Assembly: GCF_000427825.1 (NCBI RefSeq)
Contig: NZ_ATYT01000003.1
Span: forward strand, 574,157 to 638,156
DNA length: 64,000 bases
Reading direction: 5' to 3'
From: Thermocrispum municipale DSM 44069
GTDB lineage: Bacteria > Actinomycetota > Actinomycetes > Mycobacteriales > Pseudonocardiaceae
Position numbers and translations under genes: made by a program. This document shows positions 8,533 through 15,602 of the stretch, in pieces (the stretch's first letter is position 1; every line of letters starts with the position of its first letter). Under the pieces are notes generated by a model. That model made no database searches. It was given only the letters and a program-made list of their open reading frames with translations, and was not told where the DNA came from.

Positions 8533-9591
8533 CTACTTGGCCCAGCTCGGGTAGCCCTGCTCGGTGACGTCCCAGACCTTCACCTTGCCCGCGATGATCT
8601 CCTGCTTGGCCTTGTCGACCTCGGCCAGCACGTCGGCCGGGACGTCCTTCTTGGTGTACTTCATCGGCGACAGGCCGACGCCGTCCTCCTTCAGGCCGTA
8701 CGAGATCGTCTCGCCGCCGGACAGCTTGCCTTCGGCGTAGTCACGCACCAGGTTCGACATCGCCAGGTCCGTGCGCTTGATCATGGAGGTGAGCACGTAG
8801 CCCTTCGCGATCGAGTCCTGGTCGGTGTCCACGCCGATGGCGTAGTGCTCGGTCTCCTTGGCTGCTTGGATGACGCCCGCACCGGTGCCGCCCGCGACCG
8901 TGTAGATGATGTCGGTGCCGTCGGCGTACATCTGCTTGGCGATCTGCTGGCCCTTGGGGGCGTCACCGAACGCGTCGGCGTACTTGATGTCGAACTGCAC
9001 GTCGGGGTTCACCGACCGCGCACCCTGCATGTAGCCGACCAGGAACTTGTCGATGCCGGTGCTCTTCGTGCCGCCGATGAACCCGATCTTGTTCGCGCCG
9101 TTGATCTTCGGGTTGTCGGTGTCCTTGGTGACCAGCCCGGCGAGCACACCGGCGAGGTAGGAGCCTTCGTGCTCCTTGAACACGATGCTGGTGACGTTCG
9201 GGCCCTTCACCTCGACGTTGACGATGGCGAACTGGACCTTCGGGAAGTCCTTGGCGACCTTGCCGAGCATGTCTGCGTGCGAGAACTCCAGGTCGGCGAC
9301 CAGACCGTAGTCCGAACCCGCGGCGGTGCGCACCAGCTGCTCGCCCTCGGCCACGATGTCCTTCGACTCGATCGGCCGCCCGGCCACGCCGTGCTTCTCG
9401 GTGGCCTCCTTGAAGCCTTGGTAGGCGAGGTCGTTGTACGCCTCGTCGCCCAAGCCGCCCTGGGCGATGATCAACGCCGCCTTCTTGCCGGATTGCTCGG
9501 TGGAGCCGTCGTCACTCTTGCCCGGCTCCACGCCGCACGCGCTCAGCAACAACAGCGCGGACATCGCCGCCGCGATCCATGGTGCTCTCAT
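8533..9591 (-). CDS. BMP-family substrate-binding lipoprotein
   Basis: The 352-residue lipoprotein has a short signal peptide ending in the lipobox LLSACG (Cys19), followed by an acidic linker. The mature domain (KAALIIAQGGLGDEAYNDLA, GFIGGTKSTGIDKFLVGY, YTVAGGTGAGVIQAAKE) is the Bmp/PnrA-like fold that binds purine nucleosides in characterised members. The start at 9591 has GAAGG nine bases upstream. The first 80 bp lie inside the 3' end of the GntR gene; starting later would destroy the signal peptide, so the overlap is probably real. It defines the operon as a nucleoside-type importer. Confidence 0.92.
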   Translation of the reverse strand: MRAPWIAAAMSALLLLSACGVEPGKSDDGSTEQSGKKAALIIAQGGLGDEAYNDLAYQGFKEATEKHGVAGRPIESKDIVAEGEQLVRTAAGSDYGLVADLEFSHADMLGKVAKDFPKVQFAIVNVEVKGPNVTSIVFKEHEGSYLAGVLAGLVTKDTDNPKINGANKIGFIGGTKSTGIDKFLVGYMQGARSVNPDVQFDIKYADAFGDAPKGQQIAKQMYADGTDIIYTVAGGTGAGVIQAAKETEHYAIGVDTDQDSIAKGYVLTSMIKRTDLAMSNLVRDYAEGKLSGGETISYGLKEDGVGLSPMKYTKKDVPADVLAEVDKAKQEIIAGKVKVWDVTEQGYPSWAK

Positions 9592-10363
9592 GGCCTGGAC
9601 CTTCTTTCTCGTACTTCGCCGGATGCGAGGACAGCTCGGTGTGGTACTCGTACAGCGAGCCGACGTAGTGGGCGTCGACCGCCTCGATCAGTTCCCCCGT
9701 GCGATTGCGCGTCAGCCGCCGGACGTGCATGAGCGGAGCACCTTCCGCCACGGCCAGGTGCTCGGCCAATTCGGCAGGGCAGCCGACGGCTCGTAACGAC
9801 TCCTCGGCCGACCACGGGCGTTGACCGATCGACTCCAACGCCTGATACAGCGAGAAGTCCTCGGCCGCCACCACGTCCTTGGCCAGACCGGCTCGCTTGA
9901 CCAGGTCGGCGGGGAGCGCGGTGCGGTGGTACCCGACCGCTACGTCGTCGACGTAGCGCACCCGCTCCAGCACCACCAGTTCCTGGGTGACGGGGAAGAC
10001 GGACTCCGGTTCGCCACGGTCGTCGCCTGCGCCGATCTCCACGTAGTCGATCAGTCGGTGGGACGGCACACCGTGCCCGGCACGGGTCACCGAGGTGAAG
10101 CTGGTGAGTTCGGAAAGGCTGTGTCGCTTCGGCCGAGGAGCCACGAACGTCCCGCGGCCCTGCTGGCGCTGAATCAGGCCTTCCCGGTGCAGGGTGTCGA
10201 ACGCCTTGACGATGGTCGCGCGCGAGACACCGAGCTCCTTGGCCAAGCCGGGCTCACTGGGCAGCAGGTCGCCGGGCTCGTACTTGCCCTCGTTGATCTG
10301 GCCTGCCAGCAACCGCGCCACTTGCGCGTACAGCGGAGGGGCCTCGACACTACGGTCCAGCAT
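9512..10363 (-). CDS. GntR family (HutC/UTRA subfamily) transcriptional regulator
   Basis: The 283-residue protein has a winged helix at about residues 8-75 (LLPSEPGLAKELGVSRATIV, GLIQRQQGRGTFVA) and a UTRA effector domain (SLYQALESIGQRPWSAEESL, LMHVRRLTRNRTGELIE). UTRA domains bind small ligands such as sugars, urocanate or nucleotides and usually relieve repression. The domain normally ends near GSLYEYHTEL; here about 35 more residues continue into the lipoprotein gene. It is the first gene of the catabolic operon and probably its own autoregulated, substrate-responsive repressor. Confidence 0.9.
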   Translation of the reverse strand: MLDRSVEAPPLYAQVARLLAGQINEGKYEPGDLLPSEPGLAKELGVSRATIVKAFDTLHREGLIQRQQGRGTFVAPRPKRHSLSELTSFTSVTRAGHGVPSHRLIDYVEIGAGDDRGEPESVFPVTQELVVLERVRYVDDVAVGYHRTALPADLVKRAGLAKDVVAAEDFSLYQALESIGQRPWSAEESLRAVGCPAELAEHLAVAEGAPLMHVRRLTRNRTGELIEAVDAHYVGSLYEYHTELSSHPAKYEKEGPGHESTMDRGGDVRAVVAERVRRGAGQE

Positions 10364-10385
10364 CGGTATCCGTCCGGTTGATCGG

Positions 10386-10397
10386 TTGACCGGTCAA
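10386..10397. promoter_or_regulatory. Putative GntR operator (perfect 12-bp palindrome)
   Basis: TTGACCGGTCAA is a perfect palindrome 23 bp upstream of the gntR ATG. Read on the minus strand its TTGACC half could also serve as a -35 hexamer. A second copy of CGGTTGA lies just to its left, giving a CGGTTGA-TCGGTTGAC direct repeat. Position and symmetry fit an autoregulatory operator controlling the operon. Confidence 0.45.
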
Positions 10398-10460
10398 GTG
10401 GAGACGGTAAGGGATGCCGGGCGGGGGATCAAGGGGTGTCACGCGGGATTTTCGCGCGGT

Positions 10461-10970
10461 TCACCGGAGCACGTGGTACAGCCACGCAGAAGCGCGCTCG
10501 ACGACCTTGTCGACCGGCAGGTCGAACCGCACCGTCACGCCCGGCTCGTCCGCGGTCAACGGTTCGAGCGTGGCTTGCTGCGAGTCCACCAGCGATGCCG
10601 GCATGAAGTGATCAATGCGCCGACGCACACGCACGCGGGCGACCTCGAGGTCACCGTCGAGATGAACGAACACCGCCCGCGGTGCGGCCTGACGAAGAAC
10701 GTCGCGGTACAGACGGCGAAGCGCGGAGCACGCCACGACGGCGCCGTCCTGCTGAGCGAGCCACGTGCCGATCCTGCGGAGCCACGGCAGCCGATCGGCG
10801 TCGGTCAGCGGGGTTCCGCCTGCCATCAGCGACTTCGCCTGCTCACTGTGAAAGTCGTCGCCGTCGGCGAACGGCACGGAGAGCCGTTCGGCAAGTGCTC
10901 GTCCGACGGTCGACTTACCGGAACCGGTAATGCCCATGACCACCACCAGGGGTGCCGGCTTTTCGGGCAT
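10461..10970 (-). CDS. gntK: Gluconokinase
   Basis: The 169-residue P-loop kinase has Walker A GITGSGKST at residues 13-21, FADGDDFHS, AGGTPLTDADRLPWL and ACSALRRLYRDVLR. This is the complete signature set of GntK-type gluconate kinase, which makes 6-phosphogluconate from gluconate and ATP. Length is normal. No gluconate permease lies next to it. The gene follows the GntR promoter region on the same strand, so it could be read from its own upstream region only; it is not part of the nucleoside-type operon. Confidence 0.93.
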   Translation of the reverse strand: MPEKPAPLVVVMGITGSGKSTVGRALAERLSVPFADGDDFHSEQAKSLMAGGTPLTDADRLPWLRRIGTWLAQQDGAVVACSALRRLYRDVLRQAAPRAVFVHLDGDLEVARVRVRRRIDHFMPASLVDSQQATLEPLTADEPGVTVRFDLPVDKVVERASAWLYHVLR

Positions 10971-11081
10971 TACTGGCTCTCCCTTCGTCGTGCCTGGCAG
11001 GTCCCGAGGCTATCCCGACGAAGGGCCGGTGTTGTCCGCTGCTCGCGCCACGCCGGGTCGCGGCAGCGGATGAGCTGCGGC

Positions 11082-11390
11082 TCAGGCCTCCGGGTGGTCG
11101 GTGTCGGTGGCCTGCGTGCCCAGCACGAAGCTTGCCTGCCCCTGCTCGTCGACGGTGGCGTCCAGCACCTTGTCGTCGAGCATCAATGCCGCCTGCGGGT
11201 CCAGAAAGACCCGTGCCCCAGCGCTGTCCAGCAGTTGGTCGTCCACCTCGGGTTGCGACGCGATCTCGACGTGCAGCCCGGGCGCGGGTGCGTCCGGATG
11301 CGACGAGATACGCAGCCCGGCGTTCTCCTCGCCCACCGCGCTGGTGAGATTGTTGACCACGGCGACGGCGGTCGGCGTGAGTACCAGCAT
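11082..11390 (-). CDS. HesB/IscA-like protein lacking the cluster cysteines
   Basis: This 102-residue protein starts MLVLTPTAVAVVNNLTS and contains GLRISSHPD, ARVFLDPQAALMLDDKVLDA and QASFVLGTQ, which follow the IscA/HesB fold. None of the three cysteines that bind iron or Fe-S clusters in IscA is present; the protein contains no cysteine at all. It is therefore unlikely to carry a cluster in the usual way. The AGGAGG ribosome site four bases before the ATG is strong. Similar small proteins in actinomycetes are annotated as Fe-S assembly proteins by fold only. Confidence 0.7.
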   Translation of the reverse strand: MLVLTPTAVAVVNNLTSAVGEENAGLRISSHPDAPAPGLHVEIASQPEVDDQLLDSAGARVFLDPQAALMLDDKVLDATVDEQGQASFVLGTQATDTDHPEA

Positions 11391-11471
11391 TTTTCCTCCT
11401 GCATGGGTTAGTGGAGTCCGCCAGGGTAGTCGCGTTGTGCGGTGTTCGCTCGTCCCGCGATGAGGCGCGTG

Positions 11472-12056
11472 TCACGCCCGCCGGTGGCCGCCGGTGTCCG
11501 ACAGCGCACGTTCGGTGCGCGCGAACCGCGGGGAGGGTAGCCGCGCGGGCGCTGCGGTGTGGAACTCGAAGTGCCACCACTCGTTGTCGTAGATCCGATA
11601 GAGGCGGTATCCGGCGCCGTGCTGGTCCAGCCAGCGCGCACCTGCGCGGGGACGGACGTCGACAGCGATGCCTTGCACGTGTGCGGACTCGTCCGGCGGC
11701 AGCACACGACTCCGCGCCGCCCAGGACGACCCGGTGCGGCCGACCTCGCGGGAGAACAGCTGCCACTGGTAGGTGGGATCGCGGTAGCCGGACGTGACCC
11801 CGATAAGCACACCGTTCCGCCACAGCGCTGCGCTGCGCGCCTCCTGTAATGCCTGGCGCGTCTGGTGTGTCAGGCCGGTCAAGGACTCGGCGGGGAATCG
11901 CATGGCCAACGCCCAGTTCGCCGCCACACGCAACGGGTGAGCCGGGTTGCGTAGCAGCGCCACCGGAACCAGCAGCACGGCCAGGACTCGGGTCAGCACC
12001 GCGAACAGGTGCAGGCGACGCAGAGCGCGGGTGGGCAGGTCCTGTGTCTCGGTCAT
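11472..12056 (-). CDS. VanY-type M15 D-Ala-D-Ala carboxypeptidase, membrane anchored
   Basis: The 194-residue protein has one hydrophobic segment (about residues 17-35) followed by a peptidase M15B domain. Metal ligands are visible: His126 and Asp133 in ESAHVQGIAVDV and His162 in EWWHFEF; TSGYRDPTYQW (residues 88-98) is the substrate-binding loop. Such enzymes trim the terminal D-alanine of peptidoglycan stem peptides outside the membrane. ATG 12056 was chosen; an upstream extension to 12128 has no homology. It is divergent from the PAP2/two-component cassette, so it may share its regulation. Confidence 0.85.
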   Translation of the reverse strand: MTETQDLPTRALRRLHLFAVLTRVLAVLLVPVALLRNPAHPLRVAANWALAMRFPAESLTGLTHQTRQALQEARSAALWRNGVLIGVTSGYRDPTYQWQLFSREVGRTGSSWAARSRVLPPDESAHVQGIAVDVRPRAGARWLDQHGAGYRLYRIYDNEWWHFEFHTAAPARLPSPRFARTERALSDTGGHRRA

Positions 12057-12254
12057 GCTTGCCACGCTGGACCGGCGATGTTCGCCCGCCGCGCGGATCG
12101 TGTGCTGGTGCCGTCCCGGTTGTGTCACCGTTTCGCACGATGTCCCGGCGTACCGGTCGAAACGGGCAAATCAGCTGGTGGGTCCGGGGAAGCTGTGACA
12201 AAACCATGACAGTCGACGAACAGCACGCGGACATGGCGTCGTGACCATGACGGT

Positions 12255-12923
12255 GTGACGACTGACTTGGCATCCGCGGTGACGACTCCGCTGCACAGAC
12301 CCGGCTCCGACCGTGGCTGGTGGGGACCGCTGGGCGCGGCGGTGTGTTGTGCACTGGGCGTGGCGATGGTCTGCGTGATGTTCGTGTGGACGCCCGGTGG
12401 TCAACGTATCGACGACGAGCTGATCCCGGGACCGGAGCTCAGCGCGTCGCTGTTCGATCCGGCGGTGACCGGCCTCCGGCTGGTCGGCAACCCGCTCCAC
12501 GTGGCGGTCTTCGTCGCCGGGCTGGCCTTGGTCGGACTGGTGACCCGCAGGATCCCCATGGCGATGGCCGGGGTGGCGGTACTGCTCGGCTCGATCGGAC
12601 TGGCACGCCTGTTGAAGACGTGGATCGTGCGGCCCGATCTCGACCTGATCGGCTCGACCGTGCACAACAGCTTCCCCAGCGGCCACGTCGCCGCCGCGGC
12701 GGGCATGGTCTTCGCCGTCGCGCTGCTGCTGCGGCCGCGGTATCGGGTAATGGTGCTGTTGCCGGGCGCCGTCGGAGTCGCTGTGACGATCGGCGCGACG
12801 ATGGTCGCCGGGTGGCATCGCCTGTCCGACGGGCTGGGCGCCGTCCTGGTCGCGGGCACCCTGTATTCCCTGGCAGTAGCCATCGATCGGGTGATCAGCC
12901 CGAATCGGGAAGGCCTGCAATAG
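12255..12923 (+). CDS. PAP2-family membrane phosphatase
   Basis: The 222-residue membrane protein has the three phosphatase motifs: KTWIVRP (Lys121, Arg126), SFPSGH (residues 139-144) and AGWHRLSDGLGA with His188 and Asp192. Family members dephosphorylate phosphatidic acid or undecaprenyl diphosphate at the outer membrane face. GTG 12255 gives the family-like hydrophilic N-terminus. It ends 8 bp before the response regulator, suggesting a single transcript and a link between lipid-carrier recycling and envelope signalling. Confidence 0.88.
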   Translation: MTTDLASAVTTPLHRPGSDRGWWGPLGAAVCCALGVAMVCVMFVWTPGGQRIDDELIPGPELSASLFDPAVTGLRLVGNPLHVAVFVAGLALVGLVTRRIPMAMAGVAVLLGSIGLARLLKTWIVRPDLDLIGSTVHNSFPSGHVAAAAGMVFAVALLLRPRYRVMVLLPGAVGVAVTIGATMVAGWHRLSDGLGAVLVAGTLYSLAVAIDRVISPNREGLQ

Positions 12924-12931
12924 TTGTGGCC

Positions 12932-13618
12932 ATGGCGCGCGTGCTGTTGATCGAGGACGACGAGGCCGTACGGGACGGGCTGTCTTTGGCGCTGGGACGG
13001 CAAGGTCACAGTGTGCAGGCCTGCGAAAGCGGGGAGAAGGCACTGGCCGAACTCGACGCGCTGCGGCCGGACGTCGTCGTGCTCGATCTGATGCTGCCCG
13101 GGATGGACGGTTTCGAGGTCTGCCGTCGCATCCGCGCCGACGGCGACCTGCCCATCATCATGCTGACCGCACGCAACGACGACATGGACGTGGTCGCCGG
13201 GCTCGAGGCCGGAGCGGACGACTACGTCGTGAAACCGGCGCAGCCGCGCGTGCTGGAGGCCCGCATCCGAGCCGTACTGCGCCGCGTGGTGAGCGAGCCG
13301 AAGCAGCCGGAGCAGGGCGTCGAGGTGCACGGCGACCTGACCATCGACAGGGTCGGCCTGGTGGTGAGCAAGCACGGCAGTCCGATCGCCCTGGCGCCGA
13401 CCGAACTGCGCCTGCTGCTGGAGTTGTCCCGCGTGCCCAGGCGGGTGCTGAGCAGGCAGCAGCTGCTGGAAGCGGTGTGGGAGCACGACTACCTCGGCGA
13501 CTCCCGGCTGGTCGACGCCTGCGTGCAACGGCTGCGCGCGAAGATCGAGGACGACCCTGCTACGCCGGTCTACGTGCAAACCGTGCGCGGATTCGGCTAT
13601 CGCTTCGGGCCACTGTGA
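12932..13618 (+). CDS. OmpR/PhoB family response regulator (CseB-like)
   Basis: The 228-residue regulator has a receiver domain with acidic pocket EDDE (8-11), phospho-acceptor Asp52 in VVVLDLMLPGMDG, Thr79 and Lys101, then a winged-helix domain ending VYVQTVRGFGYRFGPL. After Lys101 the usual PFxxxEL loop reads PAQPRVLEA, a small deviation also seen in CseB-type proteins. GTG at 12926 is a less likely start. It overlaps the kinase by 4 bp. Confidence 0.9.
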   Translation: MARVLLIEDDEAVRDGLSLALGRQGHSVQACESGEKALAELDALRPDVVVLDLMLPGMDGFEVCRRIRADGDLPIIMLTARNDDMDVVAGLEAGADDYVVKPAQPRVLEARIRAVLRRVVSEPKQPEQGVEVHGDLTIDRVGLVVSKHGSPIALAPTELRLLLELSRVPRRVLSRQQLLEAVWEHDYLGDSRLVDACVQRLRAKIEDDPATPVYVQTVRGFGYRFGPL

Positions 13619-15093
13619 CCGCTCCTGCGCTGCGGCCGGAACACGACCCGGGCAGGCCGCCGGGCCGGATGGGGCTACGCACCCGCCTGCTGCTGGCCTT
13701 CGCGGTGTTGGCGCTGGTCACGACGACGATCACGGCGGGCGTGCTGTACTGGCGTGCCCGGACGGCGATCCTGCAAGCGACCCAGGACGCGGCCGCGACC
13801 GCGCTGACCGACCGCATGAAGACCCTGCTGCCGCTGTCCAGCTTGCCGCCGCGCAGTCGGCAGATGGAGGATCTGGTGGAGGCGCTGACCGAGCGCGGGT
13901 CGGCGGCGCTGGTGTTGTTCCGCGGTCAGCAGGTGGCGTTCGGCATGCACCCGGATTCGGTGCCGGACACGTTGCGCACGGCCGTCCAGTCGGGGCGAGT
14001 GGTGTGGCAGCGCGTGGAATGGGGAGACACGCCGATGCTGCTGGTGGGCACGCAGTTGCGACTGAAGGCGCAGCCGGGTTTGAGCGTTCCCAGCGGGCTG
14101 GAGGTCTATCTGGCGCGCAACCTGTCGGCCGAGCGCAGGTCGATCAACGAGCTCACCTGGTGGGCGGTGGCCGTCGGAGGCGTCTCGCTCGGCCTGGCAG
14201 CCGTGCTGGCGTGGCTGGCCGCCGCGGGGGTGCTCCGGCCGGTGCGCGAACTACGGCAGGCAGCGCGACGGCTCGGCGAAGGCGACTTGAGTGCCCGGGT
14301 GGCCGTTCGCGGCAGTGACGAACTGGCGGAGGTCGGCCGGACGTTCAACTCCACCGCCCGGGTGCTCGAGCACCAGGTCAACGAGCTCCGACGGATGGAA
14401 GCCGACGCGCGCCGGTTCGTCGCGGACGTCTCGCACGAGCTCCGCACACCGTTGGCCGCGATGACTGCGGTGACCGACGTGCTCGACGAGGAAGCCGGCC
14501 GCCTGCCCGGTGATGCGGGCCGCGCCGCCCGTCTGGTCAGCGGCGAGACGGCCAATCTCACGCAGTTGGTCAACGACCTCATCGAGGTCACCCGCTTCGA
14601 CTCCGGCTCGGCCGCGCTGGCACTCGACGACGTCGACCTCGCGGCGGTGATTCGAGCCAGCCTGCGCTCGCGGGGCTGGGTGGACGAGGTGGAAGCGGAC
14701 CTGCCCGAAGGAATCACCGCACGAGTGGATCCGAGGCGGGTCGACGTCATCGTCGCCAACCTCGTCGGGAACGCCCTGCGGCACGGCGAACCACCGGTGA
14801 CGGTGCGGCTGCGAGCCGACGAGGCGTGGGTGACGGTCGAGGTCGCCGACAACGGGCCCGGCTTGGCCGAGGACGTGCTGCCGCACGTGTTCGACCGGTT
14901 CTACAAGGCCGACACCGCGCGAACCAGGTCGCAAGGCAGCGGCCTCGGCTTGGCGATCGCCTGGGAGAACGCGCGATTGCACCGGCAGGGGAGGCGAACC
15001 GGCACGCTGGTGGCGGACAACCGGCCGGAGGGCGGCGCGGTGTTCACGCTGACGCTGCCGCGTTCCAGCGATGAACCAAGGGAGGGGGCGTGA
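13615..15093 (+). CDS. Sensor histidine kinase (CseC-like)
   Basis: The 492-residue membrane kinase has two transmembrane segments (about 24-46 and 186-208) enclosing an extracytoplasmic domain of about 140 residues, then HAMP, a dimerisation helix with phospho-acceptor His274 in VADVSHELRTPLAAM, and a HATPase domain (NLVGNALRHG, VADNGPGLAEDVL, GSGLGLAI). The GTG start overlaps the regulator stop (GTGA). Its operon partners, PAP2 and a GerMN lipoprotein, resemble the Streptomyces cseABC arrangement where a lipoprotein tunes a cell-wall-stress kinase. The signal here is unknown. Confidence 0.92.
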   Translation: MTAPALRPEHDPGRPPGRMGLRTRLLLAFAVLALVTTTITAGVLYWRARTAILQATQDAAATALTDRMKTLLPLSSLPPRSRQMEDLVEALTERGSAALVLFRGQQVAFGMHPDSVPDTLRTAVQSGRVVWQRVEWGDTPMLLVGTQLRLKAQPGLSVPSGLEVYLARNLSAERRSINELTWWAVAVGGVSLGLAAVLAWLAAAGVLRPVRELRQAARRLGEGDLSARVAVRGSDELAEVGRTFNSTARVLEHQVNELRRMEADARRFVADVSHELRTPLAAMTAVTDVLDEEAGRLPGDAGRAARLVSGETANLTQLVNDLIEVTRFDSGSAALALDDVDLAAVIRASLRSRGWVDEVEADLPEGITARVDPRRVDVIVANLVGNALRHGEPPVTVRLRADEAWVTVEVADNGPGLAEDVLPHVFDRFYKADTARTRSQGSGLGLAIAWENARLHRQGRRTGTLVADNRPEGGAVFTLTLPRSSDEPREGA

Positions 15094-15599
15094 AGCGCAT
15101 CATCAGCATCACCGGCGTGTTCTGCCTGGTGCTGCTCGCCAGTTGCGGAGTCCGGCCCAGCGGTGTGATCGCCGGGGGCGAGGCGCCGCAAGGCGACATC
15201 ACGCTGCCGATCGTCTTCTTCGTCTCCAACGAGCAGCTGGCACCGGCGACCAGGAACGTCAAGGCCGTCGACGCGTTGCTCGATCGTCTTGCCGCCGGGC
15301 CGACGGCGCAGGAACGACGCGAAGGCTTGACGACCGAGTTGCCCGCCGGCATCACCGTGCGCGCGGAGATGGATTCCACCGGACCGGTGATCGTCACGTC
15401 GGTGGACCCGCAGACCTTGTCGTCGACCGCGCTGGACCAGATCGTCTGCACTGTTGCGTTCGCCGGCGGTGGCGCGGACGGCGGGATCACCGTCACCGGG
15501 CAGGGGATCACGCTGCAGCCGCGCCAGTGCGGCTACCCGCAGCCGGTCAGCCCGCCCCGGCCCGCGGCGGAGCTGACCGCGGACCGGGGCGCACCGTGA
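15090..15599 (+). CDS. GerMN-domain lipoprotein, likely accessory of the kinase
   Basis: The 169-residue protein has a signal peptide with lipobox LLASCG (Cys19) and a GerMN-like domain (ITLPIVFFVSNEQLAPATRN, AVDALLDRLAAGPTAQERRE). GerMN domains occur in sporulation and envelope lipoproteins and bind peptidoglycan or protein partners. GTG 15090 overlaps the kinase stop by 4 bp, so the two are co-translated. By analogy with CseA it may modulate kinase activity from outside the membrane; this is inference. Confidence 0.82.
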   Translation: MKRIISITGVFCLVLLASCGVRPSGVIAGGEAPQGDITLPIVFFVSNEQLAPATRNVKAVDALLDRLAAGPTAQERREGLTTELPAGITVRAEMDSTGPVIVTSVDPQTLSSTALDQIVCTVAFAGGGADGGITVTGQGITLQPRQCGYPQPVSPPRPAAELTADRGAP

Positions 15600-15602
15600 G
15601 GA

